35,431 nt of DNA from Longilinea sp. (GTDB lineage: Bacteria > Chloroflexota > Anaerolineae > Anaerolineales > Anaerolineaceae): positions 1 through 35,431 of the forward strand of contig JAPKMQ010000006.1 in assembly GCA_026645875.1 (NCBI GenBank). The letters are read 5' to 3'. The notes beneath the pieces were generated by a model that worked only from the letters and a program-made list of their open reading frames with translations, made no database searches and was not told where the DNA came from. Positions 13,595 to 22,757 of this stretch are shown here, piece by piece. The position numbers and the translations under genes are program-made. Each line of letters opens with the position of its first letter. The stretch's first letter is position 1.

Positions 13595-14281
13595 ATGACG
13601 ATCTGGAATATTGGCCTGGCACTGCTGCTCTCTTATCTGGTGGGTTCCATTCCATTCGGCTGGCTGGTGGTGAAAATCGCCAGCGGAAAAGATATTCGCA
13701 CCGTGGAAAGTGGGCGCACCGGCGGTACCAACGCCATGCGCGCGGCTGGCTTTTTGGCCGGATTGTTCACGGCCGGACTGGACGTGCTGAAAGGCATTTC
13801 AACCGCCTGGATTGCTGGCTGGTTGGTCCCCGGGAACGATTGGGTGAAGGTCGCCGCGGCGTTGCTGGCCATCATCGGTCACAATTATTCGGTCTTTCTG
13901 ATCGAAAAGACCACCCACGGCCGTGTCCGGCTGGGTGGCGGCGCTGGTGGCGCGCCGTGCCTGGGCGGGGCGGTGGCCGTCGGCGGACCGGTCATGTTCC
14001 TCATCCTGCCGCTGGCCGCGCTTGTTTTTGTGCTCATCGGTTACGCGTCCGTGACCACCATCAGCGTCGCGGTCCTGGCGATGATGATTTCGATCATCCA
14101 GGCAGCCTTTTTTGGCTTGCCCTGGTTGTACGTGGCCTACGGCTTTGTGGCAATTGGGATTGTTCTCTGGGCGCTGCGGCCCAACCTGAAACGCCTGCGC
14201 GAAGGCACCGAACGCGTGGTGGGCCTGCGTGCCTATTTACGCAAGCGGCAGGCAGAGAAATCCACTTCGCAGCCCAAATAA
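13595..14281 (+). CDS. plsY: Glycerol-3-phosphate acyltransferase PlsY-like membrane protein (divergent motifs)
   Basis: YLVGSIPFGWLVVK, RTGGTNAMRAAG, IIGHNYSVFL in a multi-TM context. Confidence 0.75.
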   Translation: MTIWNIGLALLLSYLVGSIPFGWLVVKIASGKDIRTVESGRTGGTNAMRAAGFLAGLFTAGLDVLKGISTAWIAGWLVPGNDWVKVAAALLAIIGHNYSVFLIEKTTHGRVRLGGGAGGAPCLGGAVAVGGPVMFLILPLAALVFVLIGYASVTTISVAVLAMMISIIQAAFFGLPWLYVAYGFVAIGIVLWALRPNLKRLREGTERVVGLRAYLRKRQAEKSTSQPK

Positions 14282-14286
14282 ACAAT

Positions 14287-14319
14287 AACGGCGGCAGGTC
14301 CAGGGGACGGCCGCCGTTT
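14287..14319. terminator. Hairpin between convergent genes, possibly a bidirectional terminator
   Basis: AACGGCGGC(14287-14295)...GCCGCCGTT(14310-14318). Confidence 0.6.
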
Positions 14320-14338
14320 GGATTCTGTCACTTTTAGG

Positions 14339-15226
14339 TTATTCTTCGTACGGCTCTTCTTCCTCAAGAGCGCCTTCCTTGGCCATTTCGAGGGTTTCTT
14401 CTGCCTGAATGCATTTGTACAGGAAGCGCACGTTGCGGCGGTGCAACTCATCAGCCAGGCCGCCCAGATGCACGCGGCTTTTGCCGCAGGATTCCACATC
14501 AATCGTCAGCAGGGCGTCCAACGGATTGCGCCGCCGGGCAGCCGCGCGCACGGCTTTGCGCAGATTGGCCAGGTAATTCAGGTTTTCCTTGACGGCCTCA
14601 TCAATTTCACCGCGCAGGATGATATCGCCGTGCCCCTGGATGATATTTTCCAGCCCCATCTTTCCGATTTTCCGAATGGTATTGACCATGGTGTCATAAT
14701 CGCCGTCCAGGATGTAGGGCAGCGGCATGAAAGCATCTCCGGCGAATAGCACGCGGTCTTCTTCCACCAGGATGGAAATGCCATCCGCGGAGTGGCCGGG
14801 CGTGTGAAAGAGCACCAGGTTTTTCTTGCCAACCCGCAGTGAAAGGGAGCCGTCGCGGAATGTGATTTGCGGGGCGACGATTTTGATTTGCTTGAAGACA
14901 GGATTGAGCTTGCGCGCAGATTCCAGCGAGGCCTGCCCCTTGGTGAGAATCAGATCGCGGCAGAACTCGCTGCCGACGACCGTCGCGCCGGGGAAGAAGC
15001 AGTTGCCGCCGGAGTGGTCCGCGTGGTAGTGAGTGTTGATCACATAGCGCACCGGCACGCCGAGCTGGTCTTCAATAAACGAGCGCATGGCCAGGGTTTC
15101 TTCCGGCAGTGCCAGCGTATCGATGACAACAGCCCATTGCGGGCCAGTGATGGCCCCGGCGGTGACCTGAGCATAAATTTCAGATTGGAACCAATAGACG
15201 TTTTCCGAGATTCGTTCGCGTTGCAT
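14339..15226 (-). CDS. MBL-fold metallo-hydrolase
   Basis: NTHYHADHSGGN, HTPGHSADGISI, LFAGDAF motifs; RBS GGAAGG upstream. Confidence 0.9.
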   Translation of the reverse strand: MQRERISENVYWFQSEIYAQVTAGAITGPQWAVVIDTLALPEETLAMRSFIEDQLGVPVRYVINTHYHADHSGGNCFFPGATVVGSEFCRDLILTKGQASLESARKLNPVFKQIKIVAPQITFRDGSLSLRVGKKNLVLFHTPGHSADGISILVEEDRVLFAGDAFMPLPYILDGDYDTMVNTIRKIGKMGLENIIQGHGDIILRGEIDEAVKENLNYLANLRKAVRAAARRRNPLDALLTIDVESCGKSRVHLGGLADELHRRNVRFLYKCIQAEETLEMAKEGALEEEEPYEE

Positions 15227-15342
15227 ACGCGCCTTCCAGCTTTTCTATTTTACAGTTTGGGGAGTTTTCCCGAGAGCGTAGAATAGCATAAAAAAGATGA
15301 AAAGTCAAAAAAATCCTCTTATCAGTTCCGTTGAGATCGACC

Positions 15343-15377
15343 AAAAAGCACCGGCAGCAAGCTTGCCGCCGGTGCAG
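15343..15377 (-). terminator. Rho-independent terminator of the surface-protein gene
   Basis: GCACCGGC...GCCGGTGC stem (15348-15375) followed by TTTTT on the minus strand. Confidence 0.75.
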
Positions 15378-15396
15378 GAGTGTACGTGTGGGAAGT

Positions 15397-18156
15397 TTAT
15401 TGGCTGTCCGGGAAGTTTTCGTTTTCTTCGCCGTTCCCGGCGGAATCTTCCTCTCCCGCGGGCGGGAGGAACGGGAGCGAGATAATATTGTGCTTCCACA
15501 AGTACCAGGCCAGGCCGGCCAGGATCGCGACGCCGGACAGGATAATCAGCACCGGCAGCCAGGGCCCGCGGCTCTGGGGTTCTTCCACAGGCCCCGCCAG
15601 CGTAGGCGTGACCGTGACCGTTACTGTGGGTGTGCGGGTCAGGAAAGTGCGCGGCGTGGGCGTGCCGGTTTCACCCACGATCCCGGTTTCGGTTGTCAGG
15701 ACTGCTGCGGTTAACTCATTACCGGGCGGGGGATAGGCGCCGCCGGAACTGCCGGTCGCTGTGCCTCCCGGACCCGGGTAACTGTTGCTGAATGTGGGGC
15801 TGGTGCCGGGCGGCGGATAACCGGAGGAGGACGTGGACAGGCCGCCTGCCTGGGCGGTGCGGGTGAGCGAATTGGCCGTGCGCGACGGCGTGGAGGTGCG
15901 GAACGTGGAGGGCCGCGGGGTGCGCGTCCAGGTGGGCACAGCCACATATACCGTGCGCGTGCGGGTTGGCGTGCGCGTGATGGTCGGAGTGGATGTGATG
16001 GTTGGCGTGGCCGAGATGGTGGGGGTGAGCGACGTGGTGGGGGTGGGAGTTACCGTGATGGTAGGTGTGGCAGTCACCGTGCCGGTGGGGGTCGGTGTGG
16101 GGATGCCCGCGGCTGCCAGCAGTTCGCCGGAAAAGATGGATTGCTGGTTGACGGTGACAATCTCCAGGCGGTAGCGGTAGGTCGTACCGTTGGTCAGACC
16201 TGTGTCGAGGTACTGATAGGCGGCGCCGGCTTGCGGCGTGCCCTGGCTGGCGATCGGCGCGGAGATGCGTTGAAAACCGCTGCCGCCCACCACGTCGCGC
16301 TGAACGTAAAAGGTCTGCACGTTGTATTCGCTGGATGTGGACCAGTTGAGCAGGATTTGCGACTCGTTTGACTGGCTGTAGAAGCTGGTGAGCATGACCG
16401 CCGCGTTTTGCGCCGGAACGCCGACCACAAAGGGCAAAAAACGCAGGTCGTCTGCGAAATTCGGCCGGCCGGTCGTGTCGATGCTGACGCGCAATTCATC
16501 CGTTTCCGGCAGACAGACCGTATCCTGGCCGGTGAAAGCGCCCAGGTTTTTGCCGGTGGTGGACCAACCGCCGGTGATGTTGGCAGCCGGATTATACCAG
16601 TACAGGGGAAGCAGCGCCGGGTCGGTCTGGCCGCAGTAGGCGGTCGATTCGATGGTGGCGGTGCATCCCGAGTTCAGGTTGTATTTAAAATACAGCGCCA
16701 GGGTCGAATTCGGGGTCACGCCGTCGGGCAGGAACACGTCCCAGTAATTCGAGCAGGGAGTCAGTTCGGAGGATGCGCCGGTGAACGGGACATTCTCAGG
16801 GCTGCCGTAGCCGTGGTTGAGCACAAACAGCGAGAAATCGCTGCCCTCAGCCGCGTGCTGGAAGGAGATCTGGCCGTCGAAGGCGCTGCCCAGGCTGGAA
16901 GCGACAATAAATTCGCCGGCTTGAATGCCGGGGGCGGCGGGCCGCAATTGCACGGCGGCGCCCAGGCGTTTGCTGGCTGTGTAGGTGCAATTGGAAGCCG
17001 CCACGCCGCCGCTGCCCCAGAAGTTGTGATCGACGCGTCCCGATTGGTTGCATTCCACCTGCGCGCCGCTGCGGTTACCGTACAGGTTGTTGGCCAGGGC
17101 CTCCAGTCGGCCCGTGCCGGCGCCGGCGGCGACCAGGGCGGCATACCCGCTGTTGCCGCGGATGTGATTGAACCGCAACAGCAGGTTGCCGCTATTGCTG
17201 GCAACCGTGACAGCATTGGCACCGTTGACCAGGTCGTTTGATTCGATGGTCACGTTGGCAGTACTGTTGACCGCGATCAAGTCGCGGCTGGTGGTTGCGC
17301 AGGCGCCGTCGTTGATGTTCAGGCTGCGCAGGGTCGCGCCGGCGGTGATGCCCAGCATGGGCTGGTTGCACACCTGCCCGGTGTAGGTCAGGCTGGCATC
17401 GCTTAACCCGGCAATCGTTACCGGCTGGTCCACCAGAACTGTCTGGCTTTTGACAGTGTAATTACCCAGGATGACGATGTTGCCCTGTGGGTTCCCCGCC
17501 CGCGCATCAATGGCGTCCTTCAGGCCGGTGCCCAGACCGTCGGCCAGGTCATCACCGCTGTTGACGTAACAGGGCGTATTGATGGAACATGCGGCGGCAT
17601 CGTTGGCAACAAAAACCGTGGAGCCCGCCGGCACCACCGGCACCGCCAGGAAGGACTGCTCGGTGCGCGTCCAGTTGCTGGCGGATTGCTCCATCACGCG
17701 CACCAGCACCGAACCAGGCGCAATGGCGGTATCGCCAATGCGGAAGGCAAAGCCGAGCGAATCGCCAAACGCGTCGGCGGTCAGGCTGGCGTAAGCGCCG
17801 CCAAGTAGCGTGTAATTTGCCGGCGCGGTTTCATTGCAGTAGGTGATGGAGGGCGTGTACGCGGCATGGGTCACCCCGCCGCGCGGATCGAGGCGCAATT
17901 GGGAGGCTGACCAGGCGATGGGCGCGTAAACGCACACCTGGACGTTGGGATTTGGGCCGGGTTCGAAGACGCCCAGGTCGTAGCTGGCCTGCACGTTCAA
18001 TCGCTGCCCTGCGGCGCAGCCCGCGCTTGGGCAGGCTGCCGGGCTGACCAGCACCAGCGCGCTGCCAGGGTTGGCCTGTGAGAAACTGGGCTTTGCAAAG
18101 AGCATTATGGCGATTAGGACCAGCACAAGCGCCAGCCCGAAAGCGAGCCGTTTCAT
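15397..18156 (-). CDS. Large secreted, TM-anchored surface protein (parallel beta-helix-like region, Thr/Pro-rich stalk)
   Basis: Signal peptide MKRLAFGLALVLVLIAIMLFAKPSFSQA; NFWGSGG and repeated beta-helix-like segments; stalk TPTPTGTVTATPTITVTPTPTTSLTPT; C-terminal TM WLPVLIILSGVAILAGLAWYLWKHN. Confidence 0.75.
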   Translation of the reverse strand: MKRLAFGLALVLVLIAIMLFAKPSFSQANPGSALVLVSPAACPSAGCAAGQRLNVQASYDLGVFEPGPNPNVQVCVYAPIAWSASQLRLDPRGGVTHAAYTPSITYCNETAPANYTLLGGAYASLTADAFGDSLGFAFRIGDTAIAPGSVLVRVMEQSASNWTRTEQSFLAVPVVPAGSTVFVANDAAACSINTPCYVNSGDDLADGLGTGLKDAIDARAGNPQGNIVILGNYTVKSQTVLVDQPVTIAGLSDASLTYTGQVCNQPMLGITAGATLRSLNINDGACATTSRDLIAVNSTANVTIESNDLVNGANAVTVASNSGNLLLRFNHIRGNSGYAALVAAGAGTGRLEALANNLYGNRSGAQVECNQSGRVDHNFWGSGGVAASNCTYTASKRLGAAVQLRPAAPGIQAGEFIVASSLGSAFDGQISFQHAAEGSDFSLFVLNHGYGSPENVPFTGASSELTPCSNYWDVFLPDGVTPNSTLALYFKYNLNSGCTATIESTAYCGQTDPALLPLYWYNPAANITGGWSTTGKNLGAFTGQDTVCLPETDELRVSIDTTGRPNFADDLRFLPFVVGVPAQNAAVMLTSFYSQSNESQILLNWSTSSEYNVQTFYVQRDVVGGSGFQRISAPIASQGTPQAGAAYQYLDTGLTNGTTYRYRLEIVTVNQQSIFSGELLAAAGIPTPTPTGTVTATPTITVTPTPTTSLTPTISATPTITSTPTITRTPTRTRTVYVAVPTWTRTPRPSTFRTSTPSRTANSLTRTAQAGGLSTSSSGYPPPGTSPTFSNSYPGPGGTATGSSGGAYPPPGNELTAAVLTTETGIVGETGTPTPRTFLTRTPTVTVTVTPTLAGPVEEPQSRGPWLPVLIILSGVAILAGLAWYLWKHNIISLPFLPPAGEEDSAGNGEENENFPDSQ

Positions 18157-18206
18157 ACCAACAGACCTCCCAACCGGTATTGCGGGATGCAGGTGATTGA
18201 TAATAA

Positions 18207-18212
18207 ATTATA
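18207..18212 (-). promoter_or_regulatory. -10 element upstream of the surface-protein gene
   Basis: TATAAT on minus strand, just downstream of the ABC-operon terminator. Confidence 0.5.
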
Positions 18213-18220
18213 CCGCAATG

Positions 18221-18250
18221 AAAAAGACCGGGCGGCCAACCGGCCGCCCT
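18221..18250 (-). terminator. Rho-independent terminator of the ABC transporter operon
   Basis: GGGCGGCC-AACC-GGCCGCCC followed by GGTCTTTTTC on the minus strand. Confidence 0.85.
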
Positions 18251-18257
18251 GGGAGTG

Positions 18258-18986
18258 TTAAAGGATTTTGGACAGGAACGATTTGGTACGCTCCTGCTTG
18301 GGGTTGGTGAACAGGATTTCCGGCGGGGCCTCTTCAATGATTTGACCGGCATCCATCAGGATGGCCCGGTCGGCGGCGGCGCGCGCGAAACCCATTTCGT
18401 GCGAAACGACCACCATGGTCATGCCTTCGTGGGCCAGGTCGGTCATCACGTCAAGCACTTCCTGGATCATTTCAGGATCCAGCGCGCTGGTGGGTTCATC
18501 GAAGAGCATGATCTTGGGATCCATGGCCAGCGCGCGGGCAATCGCCACGCGCTGCTGCTGCCCGCCAGATAGCTGCAGCGGGTAGTATTTGGCTTTGTCG
18601 GGGATGCCCACCTTTTCGAGCAGGAAGCGGGCTTTGTTTTCACTTTCGATCTGGCCGCGCTTGCGCACCACTTTCTGGGCCAGCAGGATATTGTCCATCA
18701 CACTCAGGTGAGGAAACAGGTTGAAGGACTGAAAAACCATGCCGACTTCGGTGCGAACTGCGTTGATGTTCTTGGCGCTGTCAAGCGGAATGCCGTCGAC
18801 GATGATTTTGCCTTCGTCGAACTCCTCCAGGCGGTTGATGCAGCGCAGCAGGGTCGATTTGCCCGAGCCGGAGGGACCGATGACCACCACCACCTGTCCT
18901 TTGAGAATGTCGAGGTTGACGCCTTGAAGCGCATGGACCGTCCCGAACCATTTGTGTACGTTTTCAATGTGGATGATCGGTTCCAT
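18258..18986 (-). CDS. Amino acid ABC transporter ATP-binding protein (GlnQ-like)
   Basis: [58 protein letters not shown]. Confidence 0.95.
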   Translation of the reverse strand: MEPIIHIENVHKWFGTVHALQGVNLDILKGQVVVVIGPSGSGKSTLLRCINRLEEFDEGKIIVDGIPLDSAKNINAVRTEVGMVFQSFNLFPHLSVMDNILLAQKVVRKRGQIESENKARFLLEKVGIPDKAKYYPLQLSGGQQQRVAIARALAMDPKIMLFDEPTSALDPEMIQEVLDVMTDLAHEGMTMVVVSHEMGFARAAADRAILMDAGQIIEEAPPEILFTNPKQERTKSFLSKIL

Positions 18987-18989
18987 GAG

Positions 18990-19817
18990 CTACCTCTCGA
19001 ATTTGGAGCGTTTTTCGACCCAGCTTACCAGGCGGGTGGCCAGCAGGGTCATCACCAGATAAACCAGCGCGACCATCACCCAGGTTTCGATGATGATGAA
19101 GGTTGAAGCCTGAAATTCGCGCCCGCGGCGGGTCATATCCGGCACGGCCACGGCGCTGACCAGCGCCGTATCCTTGAGCAGCGTGATGAACTCATTGCCG
19201 ACCGGGGGCAGGATGACGCGCACCGCCTGGGGCAGGATGACATAGCGCATGGCCTGAAAATAGGTCATGCCCAGGCTGCGGGCCGCTTCCATTTGGCCAC
19301 GCGAGATGCTCTGGATGCCGGCGCGGTACACTTCGCTCATGTAGGCGGCGTAACCGAAGGTCAGGCCAAAAATGGCCATGGTGGTCCCGTCCGGGCGGAA
19401 ATTGGCCAGTGCCGGGTTGTTCAAGGATGTGCCGATCTGCTGGACGATGGCTGGCGAGGCGAAATACCAGAAGATGATTTGCACCATCATTGGAATGCCG
19501 CGGATCACTTCCACGTAAACGGTGGCAATCCCGCGAACAATTGTATTTTTTGAGAGCCGCGCGAGGCCAACGAATAGACCTAAAACCATCACCAGCAGAA
19601 AAGAAATCAGGGTGATTTTCACCGTGACCCAGATGCCTTCCTGCAGGAAGACCAGGATGCGGTTGTAGGGGTCTGGCGATGAAAAATTGAGGATCAGAAT
19701 CAGCGCAACAACCACTGCCACCAATCCCCACCAGGGATCGATGCGCGATTTTTTCTCAGTTTTTCCAGAACTAATCAGGGGTTTGGGGGTAGGTGCAGGA
19801 TAGGATGATGAGCTCAT
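18990..19817 (-). CDS. Amino acid ABC transporter permease (HisM/GlnP type)
   Basis: YVEVIRGIPMMVQIIFWYFA, EVYRAGIQSISRGQMEAARSLGMTYFQAMRYVILPQAVRVILPPVGNEFITLLKDTAL. Confidence 0.95.
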   Translation of the reverse strand: MSSSSYPAPTPKPLISSGKTEKKSRIDPWWGLVAVVVALILILNFSSPDPYNRILVFLQEGIWVTVKITLISFLLVMVLGLFVGLARLSKNTIVRGIATVYVEVIRGIPMMVQIIFWYFASPAIVQQIGTSLNNPALANFRPDGTTMAIFGLTFGYAAYMSEVYRAGIQSISRGQMEAARSLGMTYFQAMRYVILPQAVRVILPPVGNEFITLLKDTALVSAVAVPDMTRRGREFQASTFIIIETWVMVALVYLVMTLLATRLVSWVEKRSKFER

Positions 19818-19825
19818 GAGACTCC

Positions 19826-19865
19826 AAAAAACGGCCTGTGAGGCTGGTGACCAACCTCACAGGCA
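19826..19865 (-). terminator. Intercistronic terminator/attenuator between binding-protein and permease genes
   Basis: GCCTGTGAGG(19834-19843)...CCTCACAGGC(19855-19864) followed by GTTTTTTGG on the minus strand. Confidence 0.75.
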
Positions 19866-19879
19866 GATCTTCAATGGGG

Positions 19880-20626
19880 TTATTCGCCGGCCAGGAATTT
19901 GGTTTCCAGCTCTTTGATTTTCCCTTCGTCGGTGAGTGCCTTGAGCGCTGCATTGATTTTGTCGAGCAGATCGGTTTTGTTCTTGCACACGGCAATGCCG
20001 TAAGATTCGTCGGTGAAGACCTCGCCAACCATTTGCAGCGTGCCCGGGTTCTTTCCCAGGAAACCGACTGCGGTCAGGTAGTCCACGATGACGGCATCCA
20101 CCTGACCGTTTTGCAGGTCGAGGAAGGCCAGATCGTAGGAATCATAGGGCTTGAAGGTGACATCGGCAATCTTTTCGGCTTCGATGGCGCCGGTGGTGCC
20201 CAACTGAGCAGCCACAGTCTTGCCGGTCAGGTCGGCGTAGCCCTTAATGTCAGTATTACCCGAGCGCACGACAACGATCTGGCCCGCGTTGATGTAGGGT
20301 TCAGAGAAGAGCATTTCTTTCTTGCGGTCTTCTGTAATGGTAATGGCTGCAATGGCGACGTCAAACTGGCACTGGCTGATGCCGGCCGTGACCGAATCGA
20401 AGGGCGTGTTTTCAATTGTAATTTCCAGGCCGGCTTTTTCCGCGACCAGCTTGATCAATTCGATGTCAAACCCAGTCATTTCCTTGGTTTGTTCATCCAC
20501 AAACTCAAACGGTGGGAAGGTAGCGTCGGTGGCAACGGTGACCTTGGTCTTGGGAGCGCTGCAAGCCGTGAGCAGCATGGCCAGAATGGCCAGAATCGAA
20601 ATGGCAAACAATACAGTGCGTTTCAC
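19880..20626 (-). CDS. Amino acid ABC transporter substrate-binding lipoprotein
   Basis: Lipobox LLTACSAPK; FPPFEFVDEQTKEMTGFDIELIKLVAEKAGLEI (SBP family 3). Confidence 0.93.
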   Translation of the reverse strand: MKRTVLFAISILAILAMLLTACSAPKTKVTVATDATFPPFEFVDEQTKEMTGFDIELIKLVAEKAGLEITIENTPFDSVTAGISQCQFDVAIAAITITEDRKKEMLFSEPYINAGQIVVVRSGNTDIKGYADLTGKTVAAQLGTTGAIEAEKIADVTFKPYDSYDLAFLDLQNGQVDAVIVDYLTAVGFLGKNPGTLQMVGEVFTDESYGIAVCKNKTDLLDKINAALKALTDEGKIKELETKFLAGE

Positions 20627-20807
20627 TCTTTCCTCCGGATAGATATAGGGTATGAAACTGAAGCGGATGGGGAACTGGCCAGGGCGGAGCAGCAGCCTTT
20701 TCAGGCTACCTGCAAAGCCAGTTTAACCATTATAGCATGACCCTGAAATGGGTCGAGGCTTTCAAGGCTGTAATTATTTTCCCGCCGGTTTTATGTATAA
20801 TGGGGGC

Positions 20808-21818
20808 ATGCAATCCGGAAAGAATTCACAGGACCTCACGCTGCAATCTATCCGCAAGAAATTAATCCCCGGGTTGATCCTGGGGGTGCTGGTCATGCTC
20901 GGCCTGGCTTTGTTGGGCGATCTGCGCCAGGTGGAACAGAATATCCTGACTTTTGATTGGCGTATGTTCCCGCTGGCCTTGCTGCTCACGCTGTGCAATT
21001 ACACGCTGCGCTTTTTCAAGTGGCATTTTTACCTGAACCAGATTGAGGCGCGCGGGCTGCCGCTGAGGGAGAGCCTGCGGCTTTTCGTGGCGGGCTTTCC
21101 GCTGGCTGTGACCCCCGGCAAGGTCGGCGAGGTGCTGAAGGCCGTGTGGGTCAATCGCAAGACCGGCGTGCCGGTTGCACGCGGCATTTCGGTGGTGGTG
21201 GCCGAGCGCATCAGCGACGGCATGGCTGTTTTGATGTTGTCGGTGGCCGGCATCATCGCTTATCCACGTTACTGGCCGGCCTTTGCCGCGGTTTTGATTT
21301 TGCTGGTGTCGATCATCGTCATTTCGCAAATCCGCCCGTTAGCGCTGGCCGCGCTGGGCTGGCTGGAGAAAGTGCCGCTCGCGCGGCGCTTTGCCGGCGG
21401 CCTGCGCGAGTTCTACGAGGGTAGTTACGCGCTGTTCAAACCGCTGCCCACGCTGCTGGCCGTCGGCCTGGGTACGGTCTCCTGGTTGGGCGAGGGGATT
21501 GGCTTTTACCTGATTCTGTTGGGGTTGGGCCTTCCGGCCAGCCTGCAACTGGCTTCGACCGCGGTGTTCATCCTGGCGTTTGCCACCGTCATCGGCGCGG
21601 TTTCGACGCTGCCGGGCGGGCTGGGCGCTGCTGAGGCCTCCATCGCCGGCATGCTGACGCTGCTGGTGGGCATCGAGCCCGCCTTGGCCACCACGGCCAC
21701 CCTGTTGATCCGCCTGGCGACGTTTTGGTTTGGCATTCTGCTGGGGATGGCAGCCTGGGCGGTCTCACCAGATCTGTTGGGCTTGCGGGAAAGGCATGGC
21801 ACCCTTGTGGAGGGTTGA
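20808..21818 (+). CDS. UPF0104 / lysylphosphatidylglycerol synthase TM-domain family protein
   Basis: Multi-TM protein with FFKWHFYLNQIEARGLPLRESLRLFVAGFPLAVTPGKVGEVLKA and LPGGLGAAEASIAGML. Confidence 0.82.
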   Translation: MQSGKNSQDLTLQSIRKKLIPGLILGVLVMLGLALLGDLRQVEQNILTFDWRMFPLALLLTLCNYTLRFFKWHFYLNQIEARGLPLRESLRLFVAGFPLAVTPGKVGEVLKAVWVNRKTGVPVARGISVVVAERISDGMAVLMLSVAGIIAYPRYWPAFAAVLILLVSIIVISQIRPLALAALGWLEKVPLARRFAGGLREFYEGSYALFKPLPTLLAVGLGTVSWLGEGIGFYLILLGLGLPASLQLASTAVFILAFATVIGAVSTLPGGLGAAEASIAGMLTLLVGIEPALATTATLLIRLATFWFGILLGMAAWAVSPDLLGLRERHGTLVEG

Positions 21819-22467
21819 ATTTCACTGCCACACTACGGCTTCCAAAGACAGCCTGGTCCGACCCGCGGATTTGGTGGCGGAAGCGGCTCGAAAGGGCATT
21901 GACCGGCTGATTATCACCGACCACAACCGCCTCGAAGGCGCGCTGCGCGCCCGTGAGTTGGACCCGGAGCGGGTGATCGTCGGCGAAGAGATCAAGACCA
22001 CGCGCGGCGAGTTGCTGGCGGCCTTCGTGAGCGAGCACGTGCCGCCCAACCTGACGCCGCTGGAGACGATTGCGCGCTTGCGCAGCCAGGGCGCTTTCAT
22101 CAGCGTTTCACACCCGTTTGATTTGCAGCGCTACGGCTGGCCGCTGCCCGACCTGTTGGAAATTGCGCCGTACGTGGATGCGATTGAGGTGTTCAACGCG
22201 CGCTGCCTGGATGCGCGTATGAATTCGCAGGCGGCGGAATTCGCGCGCCAGCACCACCTGGCCGGCACAGTCGGTTCGGACGCGCACACGCTGGGCGAAC
22301 TGGGGCAGGCCACCTTGTTGCTGCCGCCGTTTTCCAGCGCGGAAGATCTGAAAACGGTGATCTGGGACGGCCAGCAACAGGTAAAGCTATCGCCGTTCTG
22401 GGTGCATTTTTATTCATCGCTGGCGCGGCTGCGCAAGCGGCTCAATCCGCGCCTGAATGAACTGTAA
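21796..22467 (+). CDS. PHP-domain phosphoesterase-like protein
   Basis: VEFHCHTTASKDS, LIITDHNRLEGA, GSDAHTLGELG; overlaps the preceding stop by 23 bp. Confidence 0.85.
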   Translation: MAPLWRVEFHCHTTASKDSLVRPADLVAEAARKGIDRLIITDHNRLEGALRARELDPERVIVGEEIKTTRGELLAAFVSEHVPPNLTPLETIARLRSQGAFISVSHPFDLQRYGWPLPDLLEIAPYVDAIEVFNARCLDARMNSQAAEFARQHHLAGTVGSDAHTLGELGQATLLLPPFSSAEDLKTVIWDGQQQVKLSPFWVHFYSSLARLRKRLNPRLNEL

Positions 22468-22511
22468 TTGGCTTCACAGCGCGCCCCGTTGGGGGTAAAA
22501 TAGCGTTGATC

Positions 22512-22595
22512 GGGGCGATGGCGGAATCGGCAGACGCAACGGACTTAAAATCCGTCGATGGAGACATCGTGAGGGTTCGACCCCCTCTCGCCCCA
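22512..22595 (+). tRNA. tRNA-Leu (anticodon TAA)
   Basis: Acceptor GGGGCGA/TCGCCCC, anticodon loop CTTAAAA, long variable arm, GGTTCGACC T-arm; 84 nt. Confidence 0.95.
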
Positions 22596-22757
22596 CAAGT
22601 TGATAATCTGCATAACGGTGACCGGGGGCGGGCCAATTATCATTCTCAACATCTGAATCGATGAAGAAGCCGGTATTTCTCTTAATTAACTTGCCAAGTT
22701 GAATTGTCTGACAGATAATAAAGGCATATTCCCACATTCTAAAAAGGAGAAGTAGCG

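Noticed and set aside
15600-16110. Possible tandem repeat or CRISPR-like array
   Set aside because: Repeats are degenerate codons for Thr/Pro within one coding frame; no uniform repeat/spacer structure. No CRISPR array seen anywhere in the window.
15833-16174. ORF with VGVGVTVMVGVAV pattern on the plus strand
   Set aside because: Antisense reading of the Thr/Pro-rich stalk repeats.
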